Positions 60,723 to 64,000 of a DNA stretch of 64,000 nt are shown one piece after another. The notes under the pieces were generated by a model. That model saw nothing but the letters and a program-made list of their open reading frames with translations. It did not search any database and was not told the origin of the DNA. Every line of letters begins with the position of its first letter. The stretch's first letter is position 1. This DNA is from an uncultured Bacteroidales bacterium (GTDB lineage Bacteria; Bacteroidota; Bacteroidia; Bacteroidales; UBA932), in assembly GCA_947177525.1 (NCBI GenBank), contig CAMWUW010000002.1, positions 1 through 64,000 on the forward strand, given 5' to 3'. A program made the position numbers and the translations under genes.

Positions 60723-61502
60723 TTAAAATTTAACATCTTTCTCAATAAAGTCAAAGGTAGACAATAATTCAGCCTGGCCTTTTCTGACAACAACCGTAAG
60801 TTCGAAGTGCGCTGCCCTGCTGTGGTCCGCCGTGTGTACTGCCCAACCGTTACCAGCTAAATACACATCTTTGGCCCCAGCATTGATCATCGGTTCGATA
60901 CAGATAGTCATTCCGTCGACAAGTCTGATGCCCTGCCCCTTCCTGCCGTAATTAGGCACTCCTGGACTTTCATGCATCTTCTTTCCGATTCCGTGTCCTT
61001 CAAGTTCACGAACGACGGAGAACCCGAATGACTCAGCATACGATTGCACCGCGTGTCCTATATCGCCAATTCTGTTTCCGGCTACAGCAGCTGCAATGCC
61101 TCTGTACAGAGACTCCTTTGTCACGTCAAGAAGGCGGCGGGCATCGGCATCCACTTCACCTACAGGAAAAGTGTAGGCCGAGTCCCCGTTGTAGCCTTTA
61201 TAAAACGTACCGCAGTCAACTGAAACAATGTCACCGTCACGAAGCACGTAGTCTGACGGAAAACCGTGTACCACGACATCATTCACGGAAATACAAAGAG
61301 CTGCAGGAAAGCCGTCATAACCCAAGAAGCTAGGAACAGCCCCGTGATCACGGATGAAGGTCTCTGCCACCCTATTCAACTCAAGAGTTGTCACACCAGG
61401 GGCGACCAGCTTACCGACCTCAGCCAATGTCCTGGAAACGAGAATCCCGTTTTCACGCATCAGCGCTATCTCTTCTTCTGTCTTTGGTCTTATCATCTTC
61501 AA
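60723..61502 (-). CDS. map: Type I methionyl aminopeptidase
   Basis: CISVNDVVVHGFPSDYVLRDGDIVSVDCG; GHGIGKKMHESPGVPNYG. Confidence 0.97.
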   Translation of the reverse strand: MKMIRPKTEEEIALMRENGILVSRTLAEVGKLVAPGVTTLELNRVAETFIRDHGAVPSFLGYDGFPAALCISVNDVVVHGFPSDYVLRDGDIVSVDCGTFYKGYNGDSAYTFPVGEVDADARRLLDVTKESLYRGIAAAVAGNRIGDIGHAVQSYAESFGFSVVRELEGHGIGKKMHESPGVPNYGRKGQGIRLVDGMTICIEPMINAGAKDVYLAGNGWAVHTADHSRAAHFELTVVVRKGQAELLSTFDFIEKDVKF

Positions 61503-61520
61503 TGAACTCCATTATTGGGA

Positions 61521-62867
61521 TTACATGCCGGAACGTCCTTTCAGACGACCGGTTTTCATCAGTCCGTCATAGTGACGCATAAGAAGGTGGCTTTCAATCT
61601 GCTGAAGAGTATCAAGCACAACACCGACGAGAATCAGGAGGGATGTTCCTCCATAGAAGCTCGCAAACTGGTTATTCACTCCGCAAAGCATCGCAAATGC
61701 AGGGAGAATGGCAATAAGTGCAAGGAATACTGATCCTGGAAGAGTTACTCTTGACATTACTGAATCAATGAACTCAGCAGTCTTTTTTCCAGGCTTGACT
61801 CCAGGGATGAATCCGCCGTTCTTTCTCATATCATCCGCCATCATGGTAGGGTTTACCGTTACTGCGGTATAGAAATATGTGAAAAGTACTACGAGGATTG
61901 CAAATACAGCGTTATACCACAAACCGGTATAATTGCTCATGACCGCAGCAAAACCCTGTGTAGCCTCAAATCTTGAGAATATCATAGGGAACAGCATGAG
62001 TGCCTGAGCAAAAATGATAGGCATCACGCCTGCTGCATTGATCTTCATCGGAATGTACTGGCGTACTCCGCCGTACTGCTTGTTTCCGACAACTCTCTTG
62101 GCATACTGTACAGGAATCCTCCTCACAGCCTGCACGAGAGCGATTGCGGCAACAAACACAAAGAACAGTATCAGAAGCTCGACAATAAGGAGAAGAGGTC
62201 CTCCGACACCGTTTCCGTTGAATTTAGACATAACCTCAGCAGTAAGGGCATAAGGAAGTCTCGCAATGATTCCGACCATGATGATCAGTGATATTCCGTT
62301 GCCGATACCGCGGTCGGTAATACGTTCTCCGAGCCACATCACGAACATTGTTCCTCCGAGAAGAATCACAGTGGAAACAAGATTGAACCAGAAGCTGCTC
62401 CATCCAAGCTGATGTATGGCCATGAAAGCGGCCTCAGGAATCTGGCTGTGAAGAGTAGCCATGTAGGCAGGACCCTGTATGCAGATGATACCGATGGTAA
62501 GATACCTCGTGTACTGATTCATCTTGCGGCGTCCGCTTTCGCCCTCCATCTGAAGTTTTCTGAAGTAAGGGACGAAAACACCAAGAAGCTGGATAACGAT
62601 TGATGCCGAGATATAAGGCATCACTCCCAGCGCAAAGATAGAGGCACTTCCGAATGCACCGCCTGAGAACATGTTCAAAAGGCCCATAAGACCTTCTGAT
62701 GAGTTCTGGGCAAGATCCGAATTCGCAATCATAGCTGAATCTATGCCCGGAAGCACGATAAAGCTTCCGAGGCGATAGACGAGCAACAGGAGAAGCGTAT
62801 AACCGATTCTCGTGCGAAGTTCCTCAATCTTGAAGATGTTCTTGATTGTCTGGATAAGTTTCTTCAT
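61521..62867 (-). CDS. secY: Preprotein translocase subunit SecY
   Basis: TLLLLLVYRLGSFIVLPGID; MGVMPYISASIVIQLL-like motif; ten predicted TM helices. Confidence 0.98.
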   Translation of the reverse strand: MKKLIQTIKNIFKIEELRTRIGYTLLLLLVYRLGSFIVLPGIDSAMIANSDLAQNSSEGLMGLLNMFSGGAFGSASIFALGVMPYISASIVIQLLGVFVPYFRKLQMEGESGRRKMNQYTRYLTIGIICIQGPAYMATLHSQIPEAAFMAIHQLGWSSFWFNLVSTVILLGGTMFVMWLGERITDRGIGNGISLIIMVGIIARLPYALTAEVMSKFNGNGVGGPLLLIVELLILFFVFVAAIALVQAVRRIPVQYAKRVVGNKQYGGVRQYIPMKINAAGVMPIIFAQALMLFPMIFSRFEATQGFAAVMSNYTGLWYNAVFAILVVLFTYFYTAVTVNPTMMADDMRKNGGFIPGVKPGKKTAEFIDSVMSRVTLPGSVFLALIAILPAFAMLCGVNNQFASFYGGTSLLILVGVVLDTLQQIESHLLMRHYDGLMKTGRLKGRSGM

Positions 62868-62870
62868 CTT

Positions 62871-63317
62871 TTAGATTGTTGTTGCAGTACCTCCGGCAGC
62901 CTCAATCTTTGCGATTGCAGACTTAGAGAAGGCATTTGCAGATACTTCCAATTTTGCAGTAAGCTCACCGTTTCCGAGAATCTTCACAAGATCATTCTTG
63001 CCGGCGAAACCAGCCTGCCTGAGGGTCTCGATATTGATTACCGAAACATTTGCGGCTTCTGCAAGAGTCTGGAGAACGGAAACATTGATTCCCTTGTACT
63101 CCACACGTGTAGGATTGGTGAATCCGAACTTAGGAAGCCTTCTCTGAATAGGCATCTGACCTCCCTCGAAGCCAATCTTGCGAGAATAGCCGGAACGGGC
63201 CTGGGCACCTTTGTGACCACGGGTAGAAGTGCCGCCGTGACCAGAGCCTTCACCGCGTCCGATTCTCTTCTCTCTGCCTTTAGAGCCTGCGGCAGGTGTC
63301 AAATTATGTAATTTCAT
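62871..63317 (-). CDS. rplO: 50S ribosomal protein L15
   Basis: MKLHNLTPAAGSKGREKRIGRGEGSGHGGTSTRGHKGAQARSG. Confidence 0.98.
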   Translation of the reverse strand: MKLHNLTPAAGSKGREKRIGRGEGSGHGGTSTRGHKGAQARSGYSRKIGFEGGQMPIQRRLPKFGFTNPTRVEYKGINVSVLQTLAEAANVSVINIETLRQAGFAGKNDLVKILGNGELTAKLEVSANAFSKSAIAKIEAAGGTATTI

Positions 63318-63333
63318 CTGTCTGTCCTCCTAT

Positions 63334-63513
63334 TTAAATTTCCTCAACGATTACAAGGTGACGAACCTTCTCAACCATACCTTTGGTAACAGGAGTGAGT
63401 TCCACCTCTACAGTCTGGTGCAGTCTGTGGATACCAAGAGACTGAAGATTTGCAATCTGCCTCTTGGTTGCACCGTTCTTGCTTTTTATCTGAGTTATCT
63501 TAAGTTTTGCCAT
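63334..63513 (-). CDS. rpmD: 50S ribosomal protein L30 (absent from the ORF track)
   Basis: Manual translation: MAKLKITQIKSKNGATKRQIANLQSLGIHRLHQTVEVELTPVTKGMVEKVRHLVIVEEI*. Confidence 0.95.
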   Translation of the reverse strand: MAKLKITQIKSKNGATKRQIANLQSLGIHRLHQTVEVELTPVTKGMVEKVRHLVIVEEI

Positions 63514-63527
63514 TTTTCTGTCCTCCT

Positions 63528-64000
63528 TTAACCTTTGAATACTCTGCTCATCGGAATACCGCGAAGTCCGGCAACAGTGTAGGCATCCCTCATCTCAACC
63601 AAAGCGGCAACTGTAGCCTTCACAAGGTTGTGAGGATTTGATGATCCCTTTGATTTTGCAAGCACGTTCTGCACTCCTACAGACTCGAATACGGCACGCA
63701 TGGCACCACCGGCCTTAACTCCGGTACCAGGTGCTGCAGGCTTCATGAACACCCTTGCTCCTCCGAACTTAGCTTCCTGCTCGTGAGGAATAGTCTTGTT
63801 GAGCACAGGAACCTTTACCAGATTCTTCTTTGCATCCTCTATTCCTTTTGATATTGCAGTAGTGACCTCATTGGCTTTTCCAAGACCATAACCTACAACG
63901 CCGTTCTCGTCACCAACTACAACGATGGCTGCAAAGCTGAAGTGACGACCACCCTTAGTAACCTTGGTCACTCTCTGGATGGCTACCAATCTGTCCTTAA
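63528..64000 (-). CDS. rpsE: 30S ribosomal protein S5, N-terminus cut by the window edge
   Basis: [44 protein letters not shown]; frame open to the edge. Confidence 0.96.
   Translation of the reverse strand, partial: KDRLVAIQRVTKVTKGGRHFSFAAIVVVGDENGVVGYGLGKANEVTTAISKGIEDAKKNLVKVPVLNKTIPHEQEAKFGGARVFMKPAAPGTGVKAGGAMRAVFESVGVQNVLAKSKGSSNPHNLVKATVAALVEMRDAYTVAGLRGIPMSRVFKG

Overview
The window is a chromosomal segment of a Bacteroidota genome, probably Bacteroidales. Evidence is the recurrent TAnnTTTG -7 promoter boxes and lineage-typical genes (PG0541-like, DUF2723, DUF4271, RicT/PSP1). Most content is core: miaA, trmB, holB, a polyprenyl synthase gene, trxA, an RND efflux operon with a divergent AraC regulator, lgt, pgk, hemD-rnpA-yidD-menG, menA, lepA, two tRNAs, mdh, nrdD/nrdG, an envC-type gene, mlaFE, comM, tsaE, ispE, a suf cluster containing pnuC, hppA, and the alpha-operon end of the ribosomal cluster (rpsE to rplQ). 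I saw no rRNA, CRISPR array, transposase or phage module. The observations I rate highest are: (1) an ECF sigma factor overlapping a gene for a protein that joins an anti-sigma-like cytosolic end and one TM helix to an outer-membrane beta-barrel, matching the dual membrane-spanning anti-sigma (Dma/Das) architecture described in Bacteroides; (2) an intergenic region at about 30.94-31.11 kb that folds by hand into nested, mostly perfect helices, a candidate structured RNA upstream of a phosphopantetheinyl transferase; (3) an nrdD leader with mutually exclusive helices, plus a terminator-like hairpin between nrdD and nrdG; (4) an 83-bp tandem repeat at the left edge whose last partial copy supplies the miaA promoter; (5) a short promoter-to-terminator unit between hppA and rplQ (candidate sRNA); (6) tRNA-Ala ending 2 nt before the start codon of a LolD-type ATPase. 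Assignments come from reading the translated proteins and sequence; no database search or folding program was run.
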